Positions 7,933-16,543 of a DNA stretch of 64,000 bases are shown here, in pieces (positions within the stretch are counted from its first letter, which is position 1; each line of letters starts with the position of its first letter). The position numbers and the translations under genes are program-made. The notes beneath the pieces were generated by a model. That model did no database searches. It was not told the origin of the DNA and saw only the letters and a program-made list of their open reading frames with translations. This DNA comes from Pleomorphomonas koreensis DSM 23070 (GTDB lineage Bacteria; Pseudomonadota; Alphaproteobacteria; Rhizobiales; Pleomorphomonadaceae): contig NZ_AULH01000009.1 of the NCBI RefSeq assembly GCF_000425185.1, positions 124,001 to 188,000 of the forward strand, read 5' to 3'.

Positions 7933-10118
7933 TCATCGACAAGGTTTCCTTCGCCGGCGGCGAGATCACGCCGCTTCTCCGCGCCGCCTATGACCTCGAC
8001 AAGTCGCAGACCGGGCTTGCCCGCATCGTCAATTTCGTCGGCGTCGCCCAGCGCGGCATCACGCGCCGGCCGGGAACACGTTTCGCCGCTCCCCTTCTCG
8101 ACGAGAGCAAGAAGGGCCTGCTCATCCCCTTCAAAGCCGGCAACGACGATCAGGCCGTGCTGGTGGTCAACGCCGGTACCATGCGCATCGCCCGCCTTAC
8201 CGGCTATCTCCTCGCCGGGGGCGCACCTTACACGCTCGGCGGACTCCCTTACGGCGAGGCGGACCTCGGGAACATCCGCTACGCGCAGAGCGTCGACGTG
8301 GTGTTTCTCGCCTGTTCGGGCTTTTCGCCCCGCCAGCTCGTGCGCAGGGGGCCAACCGACTGGAGCCTTGCGGCCTACGATCAGGGGTACGGTCCCTACC
8401 GCCTCCAAAACATCGACAAGACGTGGACCTTCGCCTGTTCGGCCCAGGCCGGATCGTCCTTCACGGTGACGGCAAACAAGGCGACCTTCGCGGCCGGGCA
8501 CGTCGGCTCGCTCTGGCGCATCGACGAGCCGACGCTCGACAGCGTCCCGGCCTGGCTGGCGCTTGAGGACAACGTGCCGATGGGCGCCCAACGACGCTTT
8601 GGGGGTCGTGTTTATGAATGCACCAACGGCCCGGTCAACTCGGGTGCCAACGCGCCGACCCACATTGAAGGCGAGGTGACCTCCGGCAACGGCAAGGCGC
8701 GGTGGAAGTATCTCCACTCCGGCCAATGCCATGTCCGGATCACCGAGGTGGTGTCGGCGACGGTCGCCAAGGTGACCGCCTATTCCGCTGTGCCCGGCAC
8801 GCTGTTCGCCTCGCCCACCTATCGCTGGTTCGAGGCAGCCTGGTCGGACGTGCGCGGCTGGCCCGACAATCTCCGCAAGATCGACCAGCGCATGTTCTGG
8901 TCGCGCGGCGACGAGTGGTGGCTGACCTATGCCGGCGACTATTTTTCCTTCGCGGTCGACGATACGGCTGCGTCTTCCCTGTCTGGGCGGCTCGCCTCGC
9001 CGGATGGCTCGTTGGTCGATATCCAGTGGGCGGTGCCGGCCGGCGGCGTCGTCGCCGGCACAGCCGACGGTGAGTGGCAGATTCGCGGCTCGTCTTCGAC
9101 CGATCCGCTCAGCGACCAGAGCAAAATCCGGGCGTTGCCGGACGGCTCGGAAGGATCGGCCTGGCATATCCCGCTGATGGTCGACGGCGGTGTGCTGTTC
9201 ATCGGATCGAGCCGGCGGCGCATCCACTTCACCGAGATCGACCGCCTTACCGAAAAGCTCAACACGGTCGAACCTTCGATTTACGCCGGCCACATCCTCC
9301 AGCCCGGCGCCGAGGGCTTTGCCTACCAGCGCGATCCGCACCGTACCGTCTGGGTGCGCCTCGCCAACGGGACGTTCGGCACGCTGACGTGGATGCCGGC
9401 CGAGAAGGTGGTGGGCTGGCAGCGCCAGGTGCTCACCAACGGCGTGGTCGAGGACGTCACCTCGATCCGGTCGGCCGACACGACGGTGCATGAACTCTGG
9501 ATGATCGTGCGGCGCGAGATCGCCGGCATGACGCGACGCTACCTCGAAATCCTGCAAATCTTTTTCGACGCCGTCGATCCCGACGACTTGCGCGCCACCG
9601 GCGCCTGGTTCGTCGACAGCGGCCTTGAATATGCCGGTGCGCCGGTGACCGAGCTATCCGGCCTCGACCACCTTGAGGGCCAGACCGTCGTCGTCTTCGC
9701 CGACGGCGGCGAGCGCAAGGCGCGCCCGACCGTGTCGGGCGGCAGGATCGCATTGAGCCGGCCGGCCTCGCATATCGTCGTCGGCCTGCCGATCGTCGCC
9801 CGCGCCAAGACGCTGCCCTTCGAGATGATGACCCAGCAGGGCAGTAGCAAGGGTGAGAGCAAGCGGGCGACCCACGTCTATGTCGAGATGTACGAAAGCG
9901 CCGGCGGGACCGTCTCGATCAACGGCGGCCCGTCCGAACCGATCGTCGTCCCGTGGGCCGGCGAGCCGGACAAGGCCGTGGCGCTGAAGACCGGCGGCGT
10001 CTGGGTGATCTGCGAGGCGCCAGAGGGCGATGAACTCTCGATCGAACTGGTCTGCGATACCGCGCTGCCGTTTACCCTGATTGGCATGTCGCCCGACTTG
10101 ATGCTGGAGACTGGCTGA
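7929..10118 (+). CDS. Tail tubular protein B (gp12-like nozzle)
   Basis: The 729-residue protein is the probable nozzle of the short tail. It begins with a family-typical SFAGGEITPLLRAAYDL segment (about residues 7-23) followed by GVAQRGITRRPGTRF, which is characteristic of phage tail-tube B/nozzle proteins. The rest is beta-rich with repeated WQ and DG motifs and no catalytic signature. ATG 7929 overlaps the adaptor stop by four bases and the next gene by one base. The length is close to that of T7 gp12. Confidence 0.82.
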   Translation: MIIDKVSFAGGEITPLLRAAYDLDKSQTGLARIVNFVGVAQRGITRRPGTRFAAPLLDESKKGLLIPFKAGNDDQAVLVVNAGTMRIARLTGYLLAGGAPYTLGGLPYGEADLGNIRYAQSVDVVFLACSGFSPRQLVRRGPTDWSLAAYDQGYGPYRLQNIDKTWTFACSAQAGSSFTVTANKATFAAGHVGSLWRIDEPTLDSVPAWLALEDNVPMGAQRRFGGRVYECTNGPVNSGANAPTHIEGEVTSGNGKARWKYLHSGQCHVRITEVVSATVAKVTAYSAVPGTLFASPTYRWFEAAWSDVRGWPDNLRKIDQRMFWSRGDEWWLTYAGDYFSFAVDDTAASSLSGRLASPDGSLVDIQWAVPAGGVVAGTADGEWQIRGSSSTDPLSDQSKIRALPDGSEGSAWHIPLMVDGGVLFIGSSRRRIHFTEIDRLTEKLNTVEPSIYAGHILQPGAEGFAYQRDPHRTVWVRLANGTFGTLTWMPAEKVVGWQRQVLTNGVVEDVTSIRSADTTVHELWMIVRREIAGMTRRYLEILQIFFDAVDPDDLRATGAWFVDSGLEYAGAPVTELSGLDHLEGQTVVVFADGGERKARPTVSGGRIALSRPASHIVVGLPIVARAKTLPFEMMTQQGSSKGESKRATHVYVEMYESAGGTVSINGGPSEPIVVPWAGEPDKAVALKTGGVWVICEAPEGDELSIELVCDTALPFTLIGMSPDLMLETG

Positions 10119-10672
10119 TGTGCGTGGAAGCGCTGATGATCGGCGGCGCGCTGCTCTCGGGAGCCGGTCAAATCATGACCGGCGTCGAGAACTCCAAGGC
10201 CGCCAAGATGCAGGCGCAGATGGCGCGCCAGAACGCCGACCTTGCATTGGCCCAGGGTGCCTACCAAGAGCAGGAAATCCGCCGCGATGTCGCCGGCGTG
10301 CTCGGCGGCCAGCAGAGCTATTTCGCGTCGAGCGGCCTCGACCCGACCGTAGGCTCGCCGGTGGTGCTTGCCGCCAACACGGCGGCGGTCGGCGAGGTCG
10401 ACGCGCTGCTGACCCGCTACGGCGCCGTGCGCGATGCCACCACCTACCGCGTCGACGCGGCCAACTACGACCGGCAGGCCAAGCAGGCGATGATGTCGGG
10501 CATCTTCGGCGCGGCCACCACCATGCTCAACGCCGGCGCCTCGCTCTACCAGTGGCAAGGCCTGCATGCGACGCCGTCGACGGGCAAGGCGGTCGGCGGC
10601 ACCTTCCGATTGCCCGGCGCGAGCTACGGCACCCCGAGTTTCGACACCACCAACCCGCTCCGGATTTCGTGA
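10118..10672 (+). CDS. Internal virion protein (gp14-like)
   Basis: A 184-residue protein beginning MCVEALMIGGALLSGAG, with a hydrophobic, membrane-inserting N-terminus followed by an Ala/Gln-rich helix (about 29-62) and a Gly-rich central helix. It occupies the place of T7 gp14, the internal core protein thought to form the outer-membrane part of the ejection conduit. Its ATG overlaps the tail tubular B stop by one base. Function is inferred from composition and order. Confidence 0.65.
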   Translation: MCVEALMIGGALLSGAGQIMTGVENSKAAKMQAQMARQNADLALAQGAYQEQEIRRDVAGVLGGQQSYFASSGLDPTVGSPVVLAANTAAVGEVDALLTRYGAVRDATTYRVDAANYDRQAKQAMMSGIFGAATTMLNAGASLYQWQGLHATPSTGKAVGGTFRLPGASYGTPSFDTTNPLRIS

Positions 10673-10673
10673 C

Positions 10674-13355
10674 ATGCCGGCACCCACCTATCAGTCGCAG
10701 GTCGCGCCGCCCGGCCCAGGCCGGATGCCGGTCATCCAGCCCGCCGACGCCGTAGGGCGCGGCCTCGCCTCGTTCGGCGGCGCCGTCTCCAACCTAGCGG
10801 AGGCGGTCGGCCGGGTTGCCGACTACAACAAGCAGCTCCGCGACGGCTCGGAAGGGATCAGTGCCCGCTCGCATTATCTTAAGGGCCTCGACGAGCTGCA
10901 AACCAAGTGGAGCGAGAGCCCGGACTACAAGGTGGCGCCGACCGAATTTGCAAGCGCGGAAGCCAGGCTGCGGCAAGAAGCGCTCGACATGGTGACCGAT
11001 CCGCGAGAGCGGGAAGCGCTTGGCTTCGATTTCGAGCGACAGTCGATCGCGGCACGTGGCGCGGTGCATGGCGCGGCCCGCAGCAACGAGGCCTCGACGG
11101 CGGTCGCCAACCTCGACGTGGCCGATCAGAGCTATTTCAAGCGCTATGGCTCGGCCGCCTCCGACGCCGAACGGCAGGCGATCATGGCCGATCGGGACAA
11201 GGCCATCGATGGCCTCGCCAATACCGGCCTGATCACGCCCGTCCAGGCGCAGCAGCGCAAGCTGACCTTCCGCGCCACCACCGAGCAGGGCGCCGTGCTG
11301 GAGCTGATCCGCACCGATCCGGCCAAGGCCAAGGCCCTTCTGTCCGACCCCGCCAACTTCGGCACGATCGACCCGTTCGACCGCCAGCGCTACCTTGCGA
11401 GCGCCGATGCCGCCGTGGAGGAGCAGACGCTCGCCGGCATCCGGGCCGGAGACGATCGATCGAGCTTCGGAGCGATCGGACGTGTCCGTGATGGTGGCAC
11501 CGCCAGTTGGATTTTTGACCGGGGGGTCATCCCACAGGAGAGCGGTGGGCGGGTTAATACGGTTAGCCCAAAGGGTGCGCTCGGCGTATCCCAGCTCATG
11601 CCGGATACCGCGCGATCGGTTGCCCGACAGATGGGACTTGCCGATGTAGCCGCGCTCGACGATCATGCCCTGAAGTCCAGGCTGCTCACCGACGCCGATC
11701 TCAACCGCCGCATCGGCCTTACCTATTTCCAAGGGCTGCTCGACCGCTACGACGGCAACGTGGCCGTGGCGCTCGCGGCCTACAATGCCGGCCCCGGCAA
11801 CGACAAGATGCCTCGCGCGACCGCTTGGCGTGACGAGGCGGTGCGCCGCTTCGGGCCGGCGTTCACGGCCGAGGAGTTCGCCTCCGTCATCCCCATCACC
11901 GAAACGGCCGATTATGTCCGCAGCGTATTCGGCCGCCTCGGGCAGCCCATGGGCTCGACGTTGTCAGCGACCGGCCGGTTCCGCGCCGAAAGCGCATGGT
12001 CGGACAAGCAGAAGTCTGACCGAGCGGCGGAAAGAAGCGCGCTGCTCGACCTCGCGGCTATTTCCCGCGACGACGCCGGCGACATCGCCAAACTCTACGG
12101 TGCCGGCTATGCCGCCGACCCGGCGCTGATCGCATCGACGAAACAGACGCTGGCGACGGCGGCGGCGGCCGGTGACAGCGCAAGCGCGCTGAAGCTCCGG
12201 GAATTGAACCGAGCCGAACAGGTCGCGCCGTTCGTCGCGAGCGCCTGGCGCATGCCGCCGAGCGCGCTGGAGGAAGCGCTGTCGGCCGAAGAAAGCCGGC
12301 TGGCGACGGCACCAGTGGTGACACCAGTCGAGCAGTTGCGCCTCGATGCCATGAGGGCCGTGTCGTCGGAGATTGCCAAGAACCGCGACAGCGATCCGGT
12401 TTCCGTCGCGGTGCGCGCCGGCCGGCTCCAGACGATGCCGCTTGTCTACGATGCCCCGCCGTCATCATCACAGTTCCAGGCGGCCTTTGCCCGCCGTGGC
12501 GAGCAGGCGACCATGGCCGCCGCCTATCTCGGCGCGCCGGTGAAGCCGTTCCAGGCGGCCGAGCTTGGAGCCGTCAAGGATCGCTGGTCGAAGCTCGACA
12601 GCGGCGGCAAGGCCGAGTTCGTGGCCGGCCTGGCGCGGGCGATGGACGGCCGGGCCTTCACCGGCGCCGTCGAGCAGATGGCCGACGGCGCCGAGGCGCA
12701 CATGATGATCGTCGCCGGCCTGGTGGGGAAGGATCGGCCGGCGATTGCCGAGCAGATATTCCGGGGGCAGGAGCTGATGGCGCTGCCCGACGTCAAGGCC
12801 AAGGCCGAGACGATCAAGGACGGCCTCGCCGACACGCTCGGGCGCCTCGCGCCGGACACCTACCCCCCGACCGTCCAGGCGACGATCGCCGACGCGGCGA
12901 CGGCGATCTACGTCGCCGACCGCGCCGTGGGCGAGACCCTGTTTGGCGAGCATGATGCCGACGCCTATCAGTCGGCCGTCGAGAAGGTGACGGGCTCTTT
13001 CACCAGCATCAATGAGGCCTATGTGCCGGCGCCGCAGGGTATGTCGGCTTTGCGCTTCTCGGGCCTGTTCGAGAGCCTGACCGACGATGATCTTAAGGCC
13101 GCCGGCGGCGCCTTCGGCCCTGGCGGCCATCGTTTCGATGCCGCGTTTCTGCGCCACAATGCGATACTTCGGCCGATGTCGCTGGGCGGCTCGGTCTACG
13201 GCGTCTATCTGCCGCAGGGCAGCGATCTGCGGCCGGTGATGACCGCCAACCGGAGTGGCGCCCCCCTCATGCTCGACTTCTCGGCGCTCGACGATCTGCG
13301 CGAGCGCTTCGTCTACGAGTACAAGCCGGTGTGGCAGACGGGGGAGCGGAAATGA
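10674..13355 (+). CDS. Internal virion protein with lytic transglycosylase domain (gp16-like)
   Basis: The 893-residue protein carries a soluble lytic transglycosylase (SLT) domain at about residues 280-380: catalytic Glu289 in IPQESGG, then GALGVSQLMPDTA, and AYNAGPG near residue 370. It would be ejected with the DNA and open a hole in the peptidoglycan. Flanking regions are long, helical and Ala-rich, as expected of an ejectosome component. ATG 10674 lies two bases after the previous stop. The gene overlaps the next by four bases. Confidence 0.85.
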   Translation: MPAPTYQSQVAPPGPGRMPVIQPADAVGRGLASFGGAVSNLAEAVGRVADYNKQLRDGSEGISARSHYLKGLDELQTKWSESPDYKVAPTEFASAEARLRQEALDMVTDPREREALGFDFERQSIAARGAVHGAARSNEASTAVANLDVADQSYFKRYGSAASDAERQAIMADRDKAIDGLANTGLITPVQAQQRKLTFRATTEQGAVLELIRTDPAKAKALLSDPANFGTIDPFDRQRYLASADAAVEEQTLAGIRAGDDRSSFGAIGRVRDGGTASWIFDRGVIPQESGGRVNTVSPKGALGVSQLMPDTARSVARQMGLADVAALDDHALKSRLLTDADLNRRIGLTYFQGLLDRYDGNVAVALAAYNAGPGNDKMPRATAWRDEAVRRFGPAFTAEEFASVIPITETADYVRSVFGRLGQPMGSTLSATGRFRAESAWSDKQKSDRAAERSALLDLAAISRDDAGDIAKLYGAGYAADPALIASTKQTLATAAAAGDSASALKLRELNRAEQVAPFVASAWRMPPSALEEALSAEESRLATAPVVTPVEQLRLDAMRAVSSEIAKNRDSDPVSVAVRAGRLQTMPLVYDAPPSSSQFQAAFARRGEQATMAAAYLGAPVKPFQAAELGAVKDRWSKLDSGGKAEFVAGLARAMDGRAFTGAVEQMADGAEAHMMIVAGLVGKDRPAIAEQIFRGQELMALPDVKAKAETIKDGLADTLGRLAPDTYPPTVQATIADAATAIYVADRAVGETLFGEHDADAYQSAVEKVTGSFTSINEAYVPAPQGMSALRFSGLFESLTDDDLKAAGGAFGPGGHRFDAAFLRHNAILRPMSLGGSVYGVYLPQGSDLRPVMTANRSGAPLMLDFSALDDLRERFVYEYKPVWQTGERK

Positions 13356-16300
13356 CCTCCTGGGAGGCCGCATGGGCGGAGACGATCGCCCGCCGCAACG
13401 CGGTGCCGCCGGCCGAAGCGCCGATTTCCAACTGGGACGCCTTCGTCGGCGCCGGCTGGAACAGCGTCGATTGGCCGACGACTTACGCGAGGTTCAAGGA
13501 TCAGGCGGCCAACGAGCTGACGTCCGCCTTCCGCAAAGCGACCGGCCAGGAATTGATGGGATGGGCCGCGCAGGCCATGGGTTCCGACACATCCGGCCTC
13601 TGGCACACGGGAGACATGGACGTCCCCACCACGGTCAAGCTCGCCCGCGCCATCGCCACGCTGCCGGAAGACCAGCGAAAGGCGATCGAACCGCACATCG
13701 ATGTCGGCGCCCGCGCCTCGGAGCTGTGGCGCGAACACGAGCGCCGCCTGTCCGACGCAAGTGCGCGGACTTACGGCCTCAGCGCCAACGCCCTGGCGTG
13801 GACCGGCTGGCTCGCCGCCAATGTGGCCGATCCGATCAACCTCGCCTCGATGGCTATTCCGGCCGGCAAGGGCGTCGGCCTCATCGCTCGCATCGGCCGC
13901 GAAGCGGCTATCAACGCCGGCACCGAAGCCCTCGAACAAGGGGTCATGCAGCACGACCGCGTGCAGCTCGGGGGCGAGTATTCGTTCGGCGAAGCAGCGC
14001 TGTCGATCGGCCTCGCCGGAGCCATCGGCGGCGCCGCCGGCGGCCTCATGCACCGCTTCGACACGCGGACGGGCACGCCGAGGCCGGCCGAAGCGTCGCC
14101 GTCGGCGCTGTCGCCGCAGGATGCGGCCGCCGTCGCCCGCTTCCAGGAGGCCCGCGACCTGCCGGCGGCCGGCATGCCCGACGCCCGATCGGCGGTCGTC
14201 GCGCTCGACGGCGAGGCGATGGCGCGGGCGGCGATCGACAGCGGCCAGCCGCTGGCCTCGGTCGCCGACCTGCCGAATCTCAGGCGCAACGAAATCGTCT
14301 GGGGCGACGGCCGGAGCCTCGCGACGCGCTGGCAGTTGATCGAGGCGGACAAGCTCATCACCAGCCATGACACGGCCGGCGCCGTGAACCCGCTGTTTCC
14401 GGCGGACCTCCAGCCGCGCGACCGGACGCGGCCGGCGAGCCAGGCACAGATCGCGGAGATCTCCGCCAACCTCAATCCGCGCCTCCTGATGGACGCCCCG
14501 ACCGCTCGCGAGGGCGCGCCGGTCGTCGGCCCCGACGCCGTTGTCGAGAGCGGCAATGGCCGCGTGCTTGGTATCCGCGAAGCCTACGCCCGCGTGCCCG
14601 AGCGGGCCGACGCCTATCGCAAGGAACTGGCCGATCGGGGTTTCAGCCAGGCGAAAGGCATGAGGGAACCCGTCCTGGTGCGCGTCCGCGAAACCGAGTT
14701 GTCGCCGGCCGAGCGGCAGGCGTTTGCCGTCGAGGCTAACCGGACGGCTACCGCGCGGCTTTCCGCCTCGGAACAGGCAGCGGCCGATGCCAAGGTGCTG
14801 ACGCCCGAAGTGCTTGACGCCTTTGCCGGCGGCGAGGCCGGACAGGCACGCAACGCCGGCTTCGCCCGCAAGGCGCTTCAGCGCATGGCGACGCCCGAGG
14901 AAATGGGCGACCTGGTGACGGCCGACGGCTACCTGTCGCAGGCCGGCGCCGATCGCCTGACCGCCGCCCTGGTGCAACGCGGCTTCGAGGCGCCCGACGT
15001 GGTCAAGAGCCTCTACGAGACCATCGATCCGACGTCGCGGGCGATCATCGGCGCCATGAGCGACACGGCGCCGCTGGCCGCCCGCCTGCGCCAGGCCGCC
15101 GCCGAGGGGCGGCTGTCGTTCTCCGATCCGACGAAGGACGTTGTCGAGGCCTGGCGTCTGGTCGAGCGTGCCCGCCAGACGGGCGAGCCGGTGACGGCGC
15201 TCCTTGCCCAGACCGACATCGAGCATGGTGCGGTGCGCGAGAGCGTCGCCGACGCCGTGCGGCTGTTCTTCCACGACGACGGCCTGACGGTGGCGGCCGG
15301 CCGGGAAAAGGTCGCCGAGCGGCTTCGGACCCTGTTTCGATCGGCGCTGCGCGCCGGCGACGGCCCCGACCTGTTCGGCTTCGAGGTGACGCCTCGGGCG
15401 GCTTTCGCGGCCGCGAAGATCGCCGGCGCCGACATCGAGGACATCGCTCCTGCTGCTGTCCGGTCCCCCGGCCGCGCCGCCGATCGGGCGAGCTTCTTCG
15501 CCGATGCCCCGGCGCGCGACATGGATGCGCTCTACGCCGTGGCGCCGGCGCGGCAGGAAGAACTCACGGCTGCCGGCCATGAGATCGCCGGCGCGGTGGG
15601 CGTCGAGTACAAGGCGGCGAAGATCAAGGCCCGCGAGACGGCCGAGCAGAAGATGCTCCGCAAGGGCTACAAGTCGACCGCCCAGCTTACCGACATCGTG
15701 CGCGGCGGCTTCATCGTGGACACGCCGGCCAAGGCCGACAGGATCGTGGACGAACTGGCGCGACGCTTCGAGGTGCTGGACGAGGGGTGGATACGCACCG
15801 AACAGGGCTATGTGGACCGAAAGGTGCTGATCCGCTTCCCTGACGGCACTGTGGGCGAAATCCAGCTTTGGGAACCGCATATGCTGGCGGCCAAGAGGGC
15901 CGGCGGGCATGCGCTTTATGAACGGCAGCGCATATCGACCGATGCGGCCGAGCGGACGGCGCTCGATGAAGAAATGCTGAAACTCTATTCGGCGGCTTCG
16001 CGCGAGGCGGGCTCGGATTGGGTGAACCTCGACGTGTCCAGCTCGCCAAATTCGGGCTCGAACACCTCGCGCCAGCGCGCTTCGGGCAACACGGCCGCCG
16101 TGTGGGACACGTCGGGCGCATCGACCTCGGTCCAGTCCTCACCGCGATCGAGCACGGCGAAAGCCCGAAACGAGGGCTTGAGCAGCACGGCCGGCCGCCA
16201 GTCCCAATTGCAGAACGTCACCGACATGGAAGGTGTCTCCCGTGAGCCTGATATAGGCACTGAGTCTCAAAAATCCAGAATGTCAAGTCCCTCCGGCGAA

Positions 16301-16543
16301 GAAACCGCGCCGACCCGGCGGGAGGTTTCGCCGCACCTCGCCGAACAGGTCGAGGCGGGCCGCGCCGCCCACGAGGACCTGCGGCGCCTGGTCGACGAGG
16401 TCGGTGACTTGGAGCTGGAGCTGGATGCGGCCGATGGCACGACGCGCAGGGTGACCGCACGCCAGCTCCTCGACGAGATCGACGCCGATGCGGCCGTGGC
16501 GGCCGAGTTCGCCGATTGCTTGATCAAGAACGGACTTCGCTGA
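13352..16543 (+). CDS. Large multidomain (polyvalent-like) virion protein with ParB-like and RelA/SpoT-like regions
   Basis: A 1063-residue protein encoded among the ejected virion proteins. Residues about 360-480 look like the ddrB-type ParB domain of phage polyvalent proteins (ESGNGRVLGIREAY, then MREPVLVRV and VEANRTATARLS). Residues about 735-860 resemble a RelA/SpoT-type nucleotidyltransferase: a Lys/Arg-rich helix, LTDIVRGGFIV with Asp781, a GYVDRKVLI strand and VGEIQLWEPHMLAAK with Glu836, ending GGHALYE. Asp781 and Glu836 align with the two metal-binding acidic residues of the synthetase family. A Ser/Thr-rich linker (about 880-960) separates this from a C-terminal acidic helix. The assignments are my reading of motifs, not a search result. 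Delivery into the host at infection is inferred from position. Confidence 0.7.
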   Translation: MTSWEAAWAETIARRNAVPPAEAPISNWDAFVGAGWNSVDWPTTYARFKDQAANELTSAFRKATGQELMGWAAQAMGSDTSGLWHTGDMDVPTTVKLARAIATLPEDQRKAIEPHIDVGARASELWREHERRLSDASARTYGLSANALAWTGWLAANVADPINLASMAIPAGKGVGLIARIGREAAINAGTEALEQGVMQHDRVQLGGEYSFGEAALSIGLAGAIGGAAGGLMHRFDTRTGTPRPAEASPSALSPQDAAAVARFQEARDLPAAGMPDARSAVVALDGEAMARAAIDSGQPLASVADLPNLRRNEIVWGDGRSLATRWQLIEADKLITSHDTAGAVNPLFPADLQPRDRTRPASQAQIAEISANLNPRLLMDAPTAREGAPVVGPDAVVESGNGRVLGIREAYARVPERADAYRKELADRGFSQAKGMREPVLVRVRETELSPAERQAFAVEANRTATARLSASEQAAADAKVLTPEVLDAFAGGEAGQARNAGFARKALQRMATPEEMGDLVTADGYLSQAGADRLTAALVQRGFEAPDVVKSLYETIDPTSRAIIGAMSDTAPLAARLRQAAAEGRLSFSDPTKDVVEAWRLVERARQTGEPVTALLAQTDIEHGAVRESVADAVRLFFHDDGLTVAAGREKVAERLRTLFRSALRAGDGPDLFGFEVTPRAAFAAAKIAGADIEDIAPAAVRSPGRAADRASFFADAPARDMDALYAVAPARQEELTAAGHEIAGAVGVEYKAAKIKARETAEQKMLRKGYKSTAQLTDIVRGGFIVDTPAKADRIVDELARRFEVLDEGWIRTEQGYVDRKVLIRFPDGTVGEIQLWEPHMLAAKRAGGHALYERQRISTDAAERTALDEEMLKLYSAASREAGSDWVNLDVSSSPNSGSNTSRQRASGNTAAVWDTSGASTSVQSSPRSSTAKARNEGLSSTAGRQSQLQNVTDMEGVSREPDIGTESQKSRMSSPSGEETAPTRREVSPHLAEQVEAGRAAHEDLRRLVDEVGDLELELDAADGTTRRVTARQLLDEIDADAAVAAEFADCLIKNGLR

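Noticed and set aside
13313-15910. Long minus-strand open frame opposite the multidomain virion gene
   Set aside because: High GC content creates long antisense frames; its translation is Arg/His/Gly-rich without domains, while the plus strand encodes recognisable motifs.
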